From an uncultured Clostridia bacterium (GTDB taxonomy: Bacteria; Bacillota; Clostridia; Saccharofermentanales; Saccharofermentanaceae): a stretch of DNA of 49,644 nucleotides. The notes under the pieces are model-generated. The model saw only the letters and a program-made list of their open reading frames with translations. It did not search any database and was not told the DNA's origin. This document shows, in pieces, positions 25,570-33,796 of this stretch; positions within the stretch are counted from its first letter, which is position 1; each line of letters opens with the position of its first letter. A program made the position numbers and the translations under genes. The stretch is taken from NCBI GenBank assembly GCA_947303255.1, contig CAMYXL010000013.1, positions 1 through 49,644 of the forward strand, given 5' to 3'.

Positions 25570-26214
25570 ATGAAAAGAAAATTAATCGCTATCGGTCTTT
25601 CCGGTGCAATCGCACTCGCTCTCTGCGGATGTAGCTTCAACTTCAACATCAATCTCGGAGGCAGATTTTCCGAGAAGAAAGTACTCAAGTTTTTCCAGGA
25701 TACACTTGATGCAGAAGAATATGATGTAGACGACCTCATCGAAGCATGCGAAGAGGATGATTACGATGATGACTTCGAGGACGGTGTATACGTTGAACTC
25801 GACAAGTCCGGCACCAAGGATATATACAAGGCAATGGAATTGGATCAGTTCTTTGCAAGTGTTAAATCATCTGAATCTTCGGTAGCATATTTCAGAACAA
25901 ACGATATCGGTGAGTCTGATCGTTATGCATCTTTCATCTGTGACATCAAGTTCGAAGACCAGGAATCTGCCGAGGATTTCTTTGACGATTCTTTGGAACT
26001 GTGGAACGATCTGTCTGATGACATCGACTTTGACGATGATGAGAAGCTCAACGAGGCTTACATCTATCTTGACAGTTACGGTTACAAATTCTACGCATCT
26101 ATGTACAGAGACGGACAGCAGGTAGTCATCTCACTTTGTGTCAACGATACAGACGATATCGATGATTTCTGCGATGAGTTCGACGTTAAGAGTCCATCTG
26201 AACTCGAAGATTAA
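25570..26214 (+). CDS. Acidic lipoprotein, unknown
   Basis: 214 residues with a signal peptide and lipobox LCGC (C21). The mature part is very acidic (EEDDYDDDFEDG and DDIDFDDDEK). Its pattern of short strands resembles the C-terminal domain of the lipoprotein encoded on the other strand at 26580. RBS AAGGAG. A hairpin terminator follows. Function unknown; surface-exposed. Confidence 0.7.
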   Translation: MKRKLIAIGLSGAIALALCGCSFNFNINLGGRFSEKKVLKFFQDTLDAEEYDVDDLIEACEEDDYDDDFEDGVYVELDKSGTKDIYKAMELDQFFASVKSSESSVAYFRTNDIGESDRYASFICDIKFEDQESAEDFFDDSLELWNDLSDDIDFDDDEKLNEAYIYLDSYGYKFYASMYRDGQQVVISLCVNDTDDIDDFCDEFDVKSPSELED

Positions 26215-26240
26215 TAGATCGTAATAGGAAATAGTAATGA

Positions 26241-26269
26241 GGGGTTGTCTCAACGAGATAGCCCTTTTT
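26241..26269 (+). terminator. Terminator after the acidic lipoprotein
   Basis: GGGGTTGTCTC pairs with GAGATAGCCCT, then five T; GTAATGA/TCATTAC extends the outer stem. A hairpin of closely similar sequence ends the small gene at 33529. Confidence 0.8.
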
Positions 26270-26334
26270 CATTACAAAATCGTAATTTGATTACCGGCCG
26301 CCGTGGATACCCGGTGTCGGAAATTCCGAACAAC

Positions 26335-26523
26335 ATGGCTAATGAGAAGACTGAGAAGCAGTTTCTGGAGGCCATGTCCAAGGCGTCGACCTACTACATG
26401 GAAGATGCTGAAATAAGAAATGTATTGGAAGAAGAATTCCTGACCTACGGCGACAAAGATATCGATGAGATAATCGCGGTCATTAACGACAGAATATCCA
26501 AGATCGTCAGTGAGAGAAAGTAA
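26335..26523 (+). CDS. Small helical protein, unknown
   Basis: 62 residues if ATG 26335 is used; the frame is open further upstream and no strong ribosome binding site is seen, so the start is uncertain. The sequence is charged and helical (MANEKTEKQFLEAMSKASTY; DIDEIIAVINDRISKIV). Not recognised. A perfect hairpin follows at 26538. Confidence 0.45.
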   Translation: MANEKTEKQFLEAMSKASTYYMEDAEIRNVLEEEFLTYGDKDIDEIIAVINDRISKIVSERK

Positions 26524-26537
26524 AAAGAAGCATAAAA

Positions 26538-26561
26538 AAAGGGGACTTAATAGTCCCCTTT
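26538..26561. terminator. Bidirectional terminator
   Basis: AAAGGGGACT and AGTCCCCTTT around TAAT, A-rich on one side and T-rich on the other, between converging genes ending at 26523 and 26580. Confidence 0.85.
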
Positions 26562-26579
26562 GAAGTCTGAAGAAATAAA

Positions 26580-27635
26580 TTAATAACCATTGATAGAATT
26601 CATGAACAGATCAATAAGTGCATCGGAATTCTCTACGTCAAACGGATTTCCGAGACCGACAGACTCAATGTAAGAAGAAACTTTGCAGTCTTTCTCGCCG
26701 GTTGTTGACATGTAAGCTACCTGGATCAATTTGTTGTCGAGCTGGTAGATACCGAAAACGATAGAGTAGTCGCCCATCTCTTCAAGGATCATGTCTTTGT
26801 ATTCCTCGATTGTATCTTCGTCCAAACCTGCTTCCTCGAGTTCAGCAATAATAAGATCAGAATAATCATCTACACCCATATTGAGTACGAAGTAGGATTT
26901 GTCACTGCTCGAATAATACTCATCGGAATTAAGACCGGACAGATCAACGAACTCCTGTGTGAGGAAGTTATTGAATGCCTCATTAGCTCCATCATCTTCC
27001 TTGAACTCCAAGATCATCATGGACTCTTGAAGCGAAGTAGGTTCATCTTCGATATATTTTGCATAGATGACTGCTGATTCGCAATCCTCGTGATCGAAGT
27101 ACAATCCTGAATATGTATCCATGAGAGAGATGTCGCTCATGTTGCATTCATCTATAGCATCTCCCAACTCGTCGCCTGCTGCATAAGTTACAAAACCGCC
27201 TGCGAGCAGATCTTCATCATCTAACGCTGCGCCGAGTTCGCTCGGGCTGATCTGAGTAACACCTGTCAGGTCAGCTACATCCTTGAAGGTATCATTGCCG
27301 TCGAGGGAAGGAGCCTTTGTTTCTTTGCTCTCCTCAGTTGTCTCTTCGGTAGTCTCTTCAGTTGTTTCTTCTGTGGTCTCCTTGGATGCTTCGGTCTCTT
27401 TTACGTCGTCGTCGTCCTCATCATCCTCGTCATCATCATCTTCGTCGTCCTCGTCGTCGTCGTCATCCTCATCCTCGTCCTCATCGTCCTCGTCCTCATC
27501 GTCCTCGTCATCTTCCTTTGAGGACTTCTTGTCGGACTTACGGCTCTTCTTGGATGTTGAAGTCGAGCATGCTACCATGCCGAAGAGCATCGCGAAAGCG
27601 ATGATCAGTGCCAATACTTTTCTTGCGTCTTTCAT
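26580..27635 (-). CDS. Lipoprotein with long Asp/Glu tract
   Basis: 351 residues: signal peptide with lipobox MVAC (C23), a Lys/Ser-rich stretch, then about 38 consecutive Asp/Glu residues (roughly residues 41-78), a Thr/Glu repeat linker (TTEETTEE) and a folded domain of about 230 residues. The acidic tract is encoded by a near-pure GAN trinucleotide run, likely to vary in length by slippage. It may span the cell wall or bind cations. The C-terminal domain is unrecognised. Terminator shared at 26538-26561. Confidence 0.7.
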   Translation of the reverse strand: MKDARKVLALIIAFAMLFGMVACSTSTSKKSRKSDKKSSKEDDEDDEDEDDEDEDEDDDDDEDDEDDDDEDDEDDDDVKETEASKETTEETTEETTEETTEESKETKAPSLDGNDTFKDVADLTGVTQISPSELGAALDDEDLLAGGFVTYAAGDELGDAIDECNMSDISLMDTYSGLYFDHEDCESAVIYAKYIEDEPTSLQESMMILEFKEDDGANEAFNNFLTQEFVDLSGLNSDEYYSSSDKSYFVLNMGVDDYSDLIIAELEEAGLDEDTIEEYKDMILEEMGDYSIVFGIYQLDNKLIQVAYMSTTGEKDCKVSSYIESVGLGNPFDVENSDALIDLFMNSINGY

Positions 27636-27656
27636 CTGTTTCCCTCCAATATTTAA

Positions 27657-28727
27657 TCAGGGTTCCTTCACGAAGTATTTCGCGAACAGTTTCTGATCAT
27701 AATTAAATAGTTCTTCCCCTAATCTGTCAGCAATCTCAATTATCATTCTCTCATAAGTACACTGTAAAGGCGAGACTTTATTCTCGCTTCCGGTATTCAT
27801 CCTGTTGGCGCAGCCACACGAATTGGTGCATCTGGTCTTCAGATCGCAGTCCACACACGTCTCCGGCGTGTTGGACCTTTTGGCTATCTCGGCGACTCTC
27901 TCGTTATCGATGCCGTCAAAGACATTTCCCATATAATAATCGTCGTCGTTAATAAATGATGTGCAGGGGAAGAGTTTGCCGTCAGGTGTTACCGGCATCT
28001 GCCTTACGCCCAAATGGCAGTGCTCGGCCGGGTTCTTGCCCGCCACGCATTCCTTGATCTTACTTATCAGCGGTGCCACGTAGATATAGCGGCCCTTCAT
28101 GAATTCGTCCCTTAAGAAATCGGCAACCTTATTAAGTTCGCCCCTCAAAACTTCCATGTCCTCGTCTGTCCAGTTGACTTTCTTTCCGTAAGCCGGAACT
28201 GTGGAGATGTTCTGGAATCCCACATCTACCAGATATTTGACTGACTCGCTCAGAAGTCCTGCCGCCTTAGGATCCAGCGTCAGCATCGCCAGTGCATGCG
28301 GACGGTATGACAGGAGCATCTTAGCCTTTTCTTCGATCAGCGAAGCAGTTGAGCTTCCGTCCGGAAACCGTCTGGAGATATCCTGACCCTTACCGTCAAA
28401 GGATAATCCGATACCCATCTTGACTTCCTTGGCCTTCTTGAGAAACTCCTCGTCCAGCAGCGTGCCGTTCGTGGTCATCTTGCAGTTGAACGGGATTCCG
28501 GTCTCTGCGGACTTTTTCTCGCAGTAGTCCAGGGCCTCGTAGATCAGGTCTTTTCGAAGAAGAGGCTCGCCTCCGAAGAAGCAAAGTCCCGCTCTTCCAC
28601 CCTTGGAAAAAGCGAGATCACATGCCTTGCGAAGCACCTCCGGTGTCATATCCCTGGAGCACTTATCTCTTAAACAGTAACTGCAGTCCATGTTGCAGTT
28701 GTCAGTCAGGTGCAAAGTCAGATTCAT
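27657..28727 (-). CDS. Radical SAM/SPASM protein, possible peptide or protein maturase
   Basis: 356 residues. The SAM cluster is CNMDCSYC (C11, C15, C18), followed by FFGGEPLLR and a TIM-barrel core. The C-terminus has the full SPASM cysteine pattern: C-x-G-x4-C (TPDGKLFPC), then CVDCDLKTRCTNSC and a last Cys about 17 residues on, giving two auxiliary clusters. This is the layout of anaerobic sulfatase maturases and RiPP maturases. It starts 2 bp after the stop of a small lipoprotein gene, a usual arrangement for enzyme and substrate; no sulfatase is nearby. Confidence 0.82.
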   Translation of the reverse strand: MNLTLHLTDNCNMDCSYCLRDKCSRDMTPEVLRKACDLAFSKGGRAGLCFFGGEPLLRKDLIYEALDYCEKKSAETGIPFNCKMTTNGTLLDEEFLKKAKEVKMGIGLSFDGKGQDISRRFPDGSSTASLIEEKAKMLLSYRPHALAMLTLDPKAAGLLSESVKYLVDVGFQNISTVPAYGKKVNWTDEDMEVLRGELNKVADFLRDEFMKGRYIYVAPLISKIKECVAGKNPAEHCHLGVRQMPVTPDGKLFPCTSFINDDDYYMGNVFDGIDNERVAEIAKRSNTPETCVDCDLKTRCTNSCGCANRMNTGSENKVSPLQCTYERMIIEIADRLGEELFNYDQKLFAKYFVKEP

Positions 28728-28729
28728 TA

Positions 28730-29077
28730 TCAGCCCTCTGTCTCTTCGGTATATTCAGGAGCGACAGTCTCGCCGCCTTCGTAATCTACCACAGATACGT
28801 CACCTGCGAGCTCGACATCATCATCGATCAAGATATCTTCCTCGCCGTCGTAATCGACATCTGTTGTGCCCTCATAATAAGGTGCGTCAGTCTCGCCTGC
28901 GAGCTGAGCCTCACCGCCGAGCTCGACAACCGGGTCATTATGTCCGGATCTGACCTCGATCTTAGTAGCGACATCCTCGCCACAAGCGGTTCCGAGGAGC
29001 ATCGATGCACCGATCATCGTTGTGAGTCCTGCAATATATAATGGTTTCTTATAATCATGTCTTGGTTCGATCTTCAT
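28730..29077 (-). CDS. Small acidic lipoprotein, candidate substrate of the radical SAM enzyme
   Basis: 115 residues behind a strong AAAGGAGG site. A signal-like segment ends in LLGTAC (C32). The mature 83 residues are acidic with a repeated pattern: VELGGEAQLAGETDAPYYEG and VELAGDVSVVDYEGGETVAPEY, each ending in Tyr-Glu-Gly. There is no Cys after C32, so Tyr, Asp or Glu would be the likely modified residues. Just after C32 it has TKIEVR, like EIKVR at the same place in the two lipoproteins at 29577 and 31053. Substrate role is inferred from the 2-bp spacing to the radical SAM gene. Confidence 0.65.
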   Translation of the reverse strand: MKIEPRHDYKKPLYIAGLTTMIGASMLLGTACGEDVATKIEVRSGHNDPVVELGGEAQLAGETDAPYYEGTTDVDYDGEEDILIDDDVELAGDVSVVDYEGGETVAPEYTEETEG

Positions 29078-29148
29078 AGTGGAAAACCTCCTTTACCCAT
29101 AATATCACCATATCTACCCCCAAGGTTTCACTTTCTCCCGAAAAAATT

Positions 29149-29353
29149 TTGGCCCAACCCGTTTCAACTCTCCGATTTGGTCCAACAAATGTTGGCCTAA
29201 AAGCTTGATCTGTCGGCATTTGGGCCAACCAGCCCCGGTAACTGTTCCCCGCATCGCCTCATCACGAGAATTCTTGGACCAAACCCCCGCTACCACTTGA
29301 TTTAGTCCAAGAAATCTTGGTCCAAATCACCTCATCTGAGCAATTTGGACCAA
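29149..29353. repeat. Eight TTGGnCCAA palindromes in two equal blocks
   Basis: Nine-base palindromes at 29149, 29177, 29192, 29220 and at 29274, 29302, 29317, 29345. In both blocks the spacing is exactly 28, 15, 28 bp, and the blocks are 125 bp apart. The two middle copies of each block form a hairpin (CCAACA-AA-TGTTGG; CCAAG-AAAT-CTTGG) and the outer two of block 1 are complementary. It lies in the 499-bp gap between diverging genes starting at 29077 (minus) and 29577 (plus). Operator array or structured RNA are both possible. Confidence 0.85.
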
Positions 29354-29390
29354 CGCCTTCTCCAAATTCCCGTTATCCGTACAGTCCTAA

Positions 29391-29506
29391 GGAACGGTAC
29401 AAATGACGGGAATTTTTCCGGATTTACCGTTAAATGTACCGTTCCTATAACGGTACATACAACTGGTTGTTTTGTATTTTTTGTCGATAATTGTCGATAA
29501 TTGTCG
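29391..29506. repeat. GTACCGTT inverted repeats and a tandem decamer
   Basis: GGAACGGTACA (29391-29401) and TGTACCGTTCC (29435-29445) are perfect 11-bp inverted copies; TGTACCGTT (29435-29443) also pairs with AACGGTACA (29449-29457) at 5-base spacing. TTGTCGATAA then repeats 2.6 times at 29481-29506. These lie 70-190 bp before the solute-binding protein gene and are probably regulatory. Confidence 0.65.
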
Positions 29507-29576
29507 TTCCTCCTCAGTCGATGAGGTGTAAAATGTTCTTGTGTAGAACAAAGCACTTTAATGGAGGGGTTACGTT

Positions 29577-31037
29577 ATGAAAAGAAGTACATTTGCACGA
29601 GTCTCGGCTCTGGCACTTATCGCCGCTATGTCTTTTTCGGCCTGCTCGAAAAAGCAACCCGCCGAGATCAAAGTAAGGCACAAAGACCTTGACGAGACAG
29701 TTGCCGCATCTGAGTCGGAGCCGGCGATCCCAATCGAGACGACAGAGACGCTCCCAGTTGAAACTGATGCGACTACTACAGCTGCACCTGTAACAAGCAG
29801 CGACGATGTCATAAACGTTTACACATATACGTCTGATCTGGCGGATCTTTGTTACAGATTTGAGGAGACACATCCGGATTTCCCGTATGCATTCAATATC
29901 ACGCAGATCGATACCTATTCGGGTTACAGTGATATTCTTGAAGGCGTCATCAGAGACGGATCAGAAGCTCCTGATATCTTTGCAGTAGACGAGAGTTTCG
30001 GTTATGACTATTTCCAGGGAGAACTGATGGACTATACAGCTCCTTATGAGGATTTCGGCATCGACGTTGACGACGGGATCGATTACGCCGTGATCGCACC
30101 ATACATTGTTGAGACCGGAACAAGAGCCTCCGATAACCAGGTTGTTGGTTTGAGCTATCAAAGTGACGGCTGTGTCATGGTCTACAGGACGGACATAGCA
30201 GAAGAAGTTTTCGGAACCAGTGATCCTTTGGATATCGACGTCTTGATCGGAGGAGATTCCGGTTCGTGGGACAACTTTAAGGCTGCAGCAGAAAAGCTTG
30301 ATGAGGCAGGATACTGTGCAGTTTCAGGTTATTATGATATGTGGGTGCTTCAGAAAAGTCAGTCAACATCTTCATGGGTCGTAGACGGCAAACCGAATAT
30401 TTCTCCTGAGAACGAGTCTTTCCTTGATACCGCTTATGAATTCCAAGACTACATGAACCAGACCACCTGGTGGTCAGAAGCATGGAACGCTGATATGGCA
30501 GGTAAGAGTGACAGAGAGGTATTTGCCTATTTTGGACCTGCGTGGTTTATAAATTACACACTGGAAGTTAATGCAGGATCTACGATGGGCAAGTGGAATG
30601 TTACGGAAGCCCCATTATCGGCATATTGGGGCGGTCTCTGGGTCGTTCCGTCAATCTATGCTTCCAATGCCGATTCCGAGAAGAAGGCAGCTATCGGAGA
30701 ATTCCTTTACTGGTTGACACTTGATACATCTGAGGACGGTGCACAGTATTACATGGCAAGCGGTGAGTTCCGTGACGGTAAACTCACTCAGGTTGCTTCG
30801 GAAGTTGTTCAGGCAAGCGTTGATATAACCATTCCGGTTTTGGGTGATCAGGCTGATATAAATTATTACTTTGCTAATGCATCCCAATATGCACCATGTA
30901 ATCATAAGAGTGGCGATGATGATGCGATCAATTCGATGTTCCTTGAATACGTACAGTATTATCTTAACGGTGAGAATACGAGAGAAGAGACTATCGAGTA
31001 TATTAAGAATGATATGCCATACTATATCAGCAACTAA
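29577..31037 (+). CDS. Extracellular solute-binding lipoprotein 1
   Basis: 486 residues: lipobox FSAC (C23), EIKVRHKD segment, Thr/Glu/Pro linker to about residue 75, then a family 1-type solute-binding fold (DVINVYTYTSDLADLCYRFEETHPDF; PDIFAVDESF; VYRTDIAEEVFGTSDP; late tryptophans and WLTLDTSEDGAQYY). Such proteins feed sugar ABC importers, but no permease or ATPase is nearby, so it is an orphan or a surface sensor. It is followed 15 bp later by a paralogue. RBS GGAGGGG. Confidence 0.85.
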   Translation: MKRSTFARVSALALIAAMSFSACSKKQPAEIKVRHKDLDETVAASESEPAIPIETTETLPVETDATTTAAPVTSSDDVINVYTYTSDLADLCYRFEETHPDFPYAFNITQIDTYSGYSDILEGVIRDGSEAPDIFAVDESFGYDYFQGELMDYTAPYEDFGIDVDDGIDYAVIAPYIVETGTRASDNQVVGLSYQSDGCVMVYRTDIAEEVFGTSDPLDIDVLIGGDSGSWDNFKAAAEKLDEAGYCAVSGYYDMWVLQKSQSTSSWVVDGKPNISPENESFLDTAYEFQDYMNQTTWWSEAWNADMAGKSDREVFAYFGPAWFINYTLEVNAGSTMGKWNVTEAPLSAYWGGLWVVPSIYASNADSEKKAAIGEFLYWLTLDTSEDGAQYYMASGEFRDGKLTQVASEVVQASVDITIPVLGDQADINYYFANASQYAPCNHKSGDDDAINSMFLEYVQYYLNGENTREETIEYIKNDMPYYISN

Positions 31038-31052
31038 TGGAGGTATAGATAC

Positions 31053-32540
31053 TTGAAAAGAAGCAGGATATTGAAATCAGCTGCCTTACTTTTGTGTCTC
31101 GGTTTTTCCATGACGAGTATTTTCGGATGTTCGTCGCGTAATTCGACATCAGAAGAGATCAAGGTAAGACACAAGGAGATCGAAGAGACTGAAGAGACAA
31201 CTCATGCCCCGGAGCCAACGGAAACTGAGCCTGAGCCGGAACCGATAGACACACCGATACCGACAGAGACGGAGACTGAACCGACGGAAGTCGATAACAG
31301 TAATGTTATCAATGTCTTCTGCTACAGTTCCGAGATCGTGGAAATGTGTGAGCTTTATAAGAGCATGCATCCGGATTGTGACTATGAGTTCCAGTATACT
31401 CAGATCGCGTCTTCAGAAGGCGCTTATCAGATGGCTTTGGAAGCGGCTGTAAGAGCAGATGACAGTAACTCGCCTGATATCTTTGTCGTCGAGGAAGATT
31501 ACGCCGACAAGTACATTAACGGCGCACTCTCAGAGTATATTGCAGGCTATGACGAACTTGGCATCGATATCGATGTAGAAGTTAAGGACGCAGGTATTGC
31601 TCAGTTTGTGGTTGACCAGGGTACCAGAGAATCCGATGGTAAGATCGTGGCTCTTGCGTATCAGTCTTTTGCGGGTGTAATGATCTACAGAACGGATATC
31701 GCGGAGGAAGTTTTCGGAACGAGTGATCCTGATGAGATATCTGAGATCTGCGGCGGCAATTCGGGTTCTCTTACTAAGCTTTTGGCAGCAGGCGATAAGC
31801 TGGTGGCCAAAGACTACGCACTTACTTCTGGCCTTAACGACATGTGGTTCATCTACGATGCTCAGGATCCTTCTTCCTGGTATAAGAACGGAGATGTCTA
31901 TATATCGAATGAGCATGAGTCGTTCTTTGATTTTGCCGACACGCTCTATGCGAATAGCTACACGAATAAGAACCCGTATTGGACAAACGAATGGTTTGAC
32001 GATATGAACGGAACCAGTGACCGTGCCACTTTTGCATATTTCGCGCCAGCCTGGCTCATCGACTTTAGTATGTCTTCTATGGCTCCGGGTACAACGGGAC
32101 TTTGGAATATAACCGATTCTCCCGTTAACTTCACATACGGCAATTTGATGTTACTTACGACTAAGCAGGCAGCCGAGGCAGATGACGAGAAAAGAGAGGT
32201 CATTGCAGACTTCCTTACATGGGCACTTCTCGATACGACAACCGACGGATGGCAGTATCAGTTCGCCACAGGTTACCTGAGCGGCTTCTGTCAGCCGTGT
32301 ACATCCTCTGTGGTAATGGAGCAGGTTACCATGTACTCGGATTATCTCGGAGGACAGGACATGGCTCCTATCTTTAACCGTGCGAATGAGAATACCAAAG
32401 CAGGTGTGCTCAACAACGACAACCTGACCATCGGTTCTTCGTTTGTGGGTCACGTCAAGGACTATGCTGATGGGGTATGTACCAAGACCAAAGCCGAGGA
32501 ATCATTCCTTGGAAGCATCTCAGAATATCTTAAGAGCTGA
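31053..32540 (+). CDS. Extracellular solute-binding lipoprotein 2
   Basis: 495 residues, paralogue of the preceding protein (shared EIKVRHK, MIYRTDIAEEVFGTSDP, FAYFAPAW, WALLDTTTDGWQYQ). Lipobox IFGC (C26), Pro/Glu/Thr linker, then the binding fold. TTG start at 31053 behind GGAGG, 9 bases away; no ATG fits. The tandem pair arose by duplication; the linkers have diverged far more than the first mature residues. Terminated at 32565-32596. Confidence 0.85.
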   Translation: MKRSRILKSAALLLCLGFSMTSIFGCSSRNSTSEEIKVRHKEIEETEETTHAPEPTETEPEPEPIDTPIPTETETEPTEVDNSNVINVFCYSSEIVEMCELYKSMHPDCDYEFQYTQIASSEGAYQMALEAAVRADDSNSPDIFVVEEDYADKYINGALSEYIAGYDELGIDIDVEVKDAGIAQFVVDQGTRESDGKIVALAYQSFAGVMIYRTDIAEEVFGTSDPDEISEICGGNSGSLTKLLAAGDKLVAKDYALTSGLNDMWFIYDAQDPSSWYKNGDVYISNEHESFFDFADTLYANSYTNKNPYWTNEWFDDMNGTSDRATFAYFAPAWLIDFSMSSMAPGTTGLWNITDSPVNFTYGNLMLLTTKQAAEADDEKREVIADFLTWALLDTTTDGWQYQFATGYLSGFCQPCTSSVVMEQVTMYSDYLGGQDMAPIFNRANENTKAGVLNNDNLTIGSSFVGHVKDYADGVCTKTKAEESFLGSISEYLKS

Positions 32541-32564
32541 CGGTGCTATTTAAACTGAAACAAG

Positions 32565-32596
32565 AGAACCCGCAGGACTTGAGTCTTGCGGGTTCT
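32565..32596. terminator. Bidirectional terminator
   Basis: AGAACCCGCA plus GGAC pairs with GTCT plus TGCGGGTTCT around TTGA, followed by TTTGTTGTT. It serves the lipoprotein gene and the converging gene at 32603. Confidence 0.85.
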
Positions 32597-32602
32597 TTGT
32601 TG

Positions 32603-33277
32603 TTATTCTAATTCGTATTGATCCACCGGATAATACCTGAAGGCCTTGCCTTCACATTTAGCTACGTAATAATCATATCCTTCCTGGAATGTATCGTATT
32701 CTTCCTGTGACACCGGCATGTGGAATTTGGAGTCCTCGAAAGTTACGTAATAATGTTTGGTATCTCCGTTCTCAGCGTCGTGGGATATTTCGCAATCCTT
32801 ATTGACAGCTTTTGTGACTTCGACCGTGCACGGCTTGCCCACCGCCTTAACGCTCTTTACGCTGCCGCTCAGCACAAACGCAAACAGCAGGAGCAGGAAT
32901 GAACCGCAGAAGATCGGGATCAGGTATGCCAGGTCCCATCCGCGGAAAGTCCTTCTTTTCTTCTTGACTATGAAGATCACTATCGGTGTCACGAAGCAAA
33001 CCGCCGTCAGCACGGCAACAACATAAAAGCAGACCATCTCCGACTTTTCTTCGGTATCGACGTACTCTTTGTATTCTTCTTTCAGGAAATCTTGGGTAAG
33101 CACGATCTTCTGTCCGGTTGTGTTCGGCTTGATCCTCATGAAATGATTCCAGCTCATAGCCCATGCAAAGCAGATTATCAGGACTGCTCCCAATATGATC
33201 GCCGAAGCGCCGATGATCATGAATCGTACCCAAAATACTTTTTTTGTTGAATTAATAAAGCTTTCTATAAATCCCAT
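32603..33277 (-). CDS. Three-segment membrane protein, unknown
   Basis: 224 residues. Membrane segments lie near 20-42, 85-105 and 117-140, with basic KKKRR after the second, and a C-terminal domain with a KHYYVTFEDSKFHMPVSQEEYDTF region resembling small beta-rich domains that follow membrane anchors. RBS GGGAGGAT. Not recognised as a named family. Confidence 0.65.
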   Translation of the reverse strand: MGFIESFINSTKKVFWVRFMIIGASAIILGAVLIICFAWAMSWNHFMRIKPNTTGQKIVLTQDFLKEEYKEYVDTEEKSEMVCFYVVAVLTAVCFVTPIVIFIVKKKRRTFRGWDLAYLIPIFCGSFLLLLFAFVLSGSVKSVKAVGKPCTVEVTKAVNKDCEISHDAENGDTKHYYVTFEDSKFHMPVSQEEYDTFQEGYDYYVAKCEGKAFRYYPVDQYELE

Positions 33278-33434
33278 AAGTTATCCTCCCATATTCATAA
33301 TATATTAATACTTTTTCTTATTTTGTGTAACGTCCCCGTCTTTTTCTTTATTATTTTCGAAAACACGTACAAATAAGCTCTTGCAGCCCTCACTATTTGA
33401 CACTATCAAAGGAAATGTGTACGAAAAAACCAGT

Positions 33435-33490
33435 TTGTAAAACTTTGTTTACAATTGTTTCGCATTGAGTCCAACATTACCCTTTATAAT
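33435..33490 (+). promoter_or_regulatory. Promoter of the 22-residue ORF with an upstream dyad
   Basis: TATAAT at 33485-33490 with no good -35. A dyad TTGTAAA-6-TTTACAA (33435-33454) lies about 30 bp upstream, a place for an activator. Rest of 33278-33434 is AT-rich and otherwise shows only TTTTCGAAAAC near 33354. Confidence 0.5.
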
Positions 33491-33528
33491 GAAACCATAA
33501 GATACAAAGAGAGAAGGAGGACAGACCA

Positions 33529-33597
33529 ATGCAGCATCAAAGCTTAATTCAAGAAGCAAGGTCGGACGCCTCCGCTTTCTTGAGTAGAAATTCCTAA
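33529..33597 (+). CDS. 22-residue small protein or structured RNA
   Basis: A short frame beginning MQHQSLIQEARSDASAF with an excellent GAAGGAGG site 8 bases before ATG 33529, its own TATAAT and its own terminator at 33635. This is a complete miniature transcription unit. CAAGAAGC and GCTTTCTTG inside it can pair, so a small RNA with incidental coding is possible. No known family. Confidence 0.45.
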   Translation: MQHQSLIQEARSDASAFLSRNS

Positions 33598-33634
33598 TTA
33601 TTGAGTTTGTTTAGTCTTCGGACTTAAAAATAGA

Positions 33635-33666
33635 GGGGTCATCTCAAAGAGATAACCCCCATTTTT
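33635..33666 (+). terminator. Terminator of the small unit at 33529
   Basis: GGGGTCATCTC and GAGATAACCCC around AAA, one mismatch, then ATTTTT. Nearly the same hairpin as at 26241. Confidence 0.8.
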
Positions 33667-33796
33667 ATGCCCGTAAAAATCTCCTTACCAAGTAAGTTAT
33701 TCCCGAAAGACTGTAATGTGTTCAAAAAACATTCCCTGAAACATCCGGATCAGTATCCTGTCATTAAGGATAAGAAATGATTCGGAGGAATAGATA

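Noticed and set aside
26245..26334. N-terminal extension of the small protein at 26335
   Set aside because: The extension would begin within the terminator hairpin of the upstream gene and has no ribosome binding site.
27283..27696. Poly-serine protein on the plus strand
   Set aside because: It is the antisense shadow of the Asp/Glu tract of the minus-strand lipoprotein and has no ribosome binding site.
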